Source: Halostagnicola sp. A56
GTDB lineage: Archaea > Halobacteriota > Halobacteria > Halobacteriales > Natrialbaceae
Direction of reading: 5' to 3'
Length of the DNA: 64,000 bases
NCBI RefSeq assembly: GCF_000691505.1
Contig: NZ_JMIP02000015.1
Location: 1 to 64,000, forward strand
Shown here: positions 63,809-64,000 of the stretch, piece by piece
How the letters are laid out: each line of letters opens with the position of its first letter
Numbering within the stretch: the first letter of the stretch is position 1
Program-made: the position numbers and the translations under genes
The notes under the pieces: model-generated
Told to the model about the DNA's origin: nothing
Seen by the model: the letters and a program-made list of their open reading frames with translations, nothing else
The model's database searches: none

Positions 63809-64000
63809 GTCTCCGACGGAGGTGACGGTAATTTCGACGACGTGGGCTGTCGACCCGTCCGGAACGGCGAGGTGAGATCCCGAATCCAGGACGGTATCGG
63901 TAGCTCGAGTCGAGTCAGTACGGCGTGAGCAACGCTGCTATCGGGCTGTAAGCTGGACACCATAGTTTCGCCATGTGCTGATCGCGCGGGGCCGAACGTG

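Overview
The window is haloarchaeal chromosome, most probably from the Natrialba/Natrinema/Haloterrigena side of the class. The evidence is high GC, very acidic proteins, TATA/BRE promoters with several leaderless starts, an archaeal 7S RNA, an ether-lipid prenyltransferase, archaellum genes and haloarchaea-only small families. The genus is an inference from overall gene content.

Layout. 1-2043 holds degraded or truncated material: an acyl-CoA dehydrogenase tail fragment and a surface-repeat protein without a signal peptide. 2060-10660 is housekeeping: an HTH protein, gyrA/gyrB (minus strand, gyrB first), a BirA-type biotin ligase and an asparagine-synthase-like protein. 10772-18216 is a mobile patch. 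A response-regulator/PAS kinase breaks off at its H-box, followed by a decayed minus-strand gene, a tyrosine recombinase with a C-terminal zinc ribbon, an eight-gene minus-strand operon with 4-10 bp overlaps, two divergent ribbon-helix-helix genes with an operator, and a VapBC-like pair whose PIN toxin is cut short. 18217-26597 is core sequence: PhoU, a NYN-domain protein, gcvT (frameshifted) with gcvH, a Tat-exported protein, a CinA-like protein and an HTTM membrane protein.

26600-33350 is accessory. It has two palindromic repeats that mimic tRNA T-arms, a 1213-aa AddA-like helicase-nuclease without an AddB partner, an HTH/PIN pair, and a decayed HTH/nucleotidyltransferase pair. 33352-39314 contains small regulators, the SRP 7S RNA (minus strand), a K+ channel with two TrkA units, a CoA-binding protein, digeranylgeranylglyceryl-phosphate synthase and tRNA-Arg(TCG).

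The last 13 nt of the tRNA-Arg gene recur exactly at 41767-41779. Between the copies lie a FAD monooxygenase and a divergent Bat-type HTH regulator. Directly after the second copy comes a viral tail-tip module (138-aa protein, 489-aa glycine-rich tail fibre, 1093-aa FNIII/tail protein), then a TumE-type toxin-antitoxin pair, then an archaellum cluster (archaellin, ArlF, ArlG, ArlD/E, ArlJ). ArlH and ArlI, normally between ArlD/E and ArlJ, are absent here. This points to repeated integration at a tRNA-Arg hot spot beside a motility locus.

52873-64000 returns to core sequence: small membrane proteins, a DUF4013 protein, a cupredoxin lipoprotein, a bactofilin, and the electron-bifurcating Fix/ETF operon (FixA, FixB with an acidic N-terminal extension, FixC fused to a FixX-like ferredoxin), ending with a membrane-anchored winged-helix protein. 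No CRISPR array or complete IS element was recognised.
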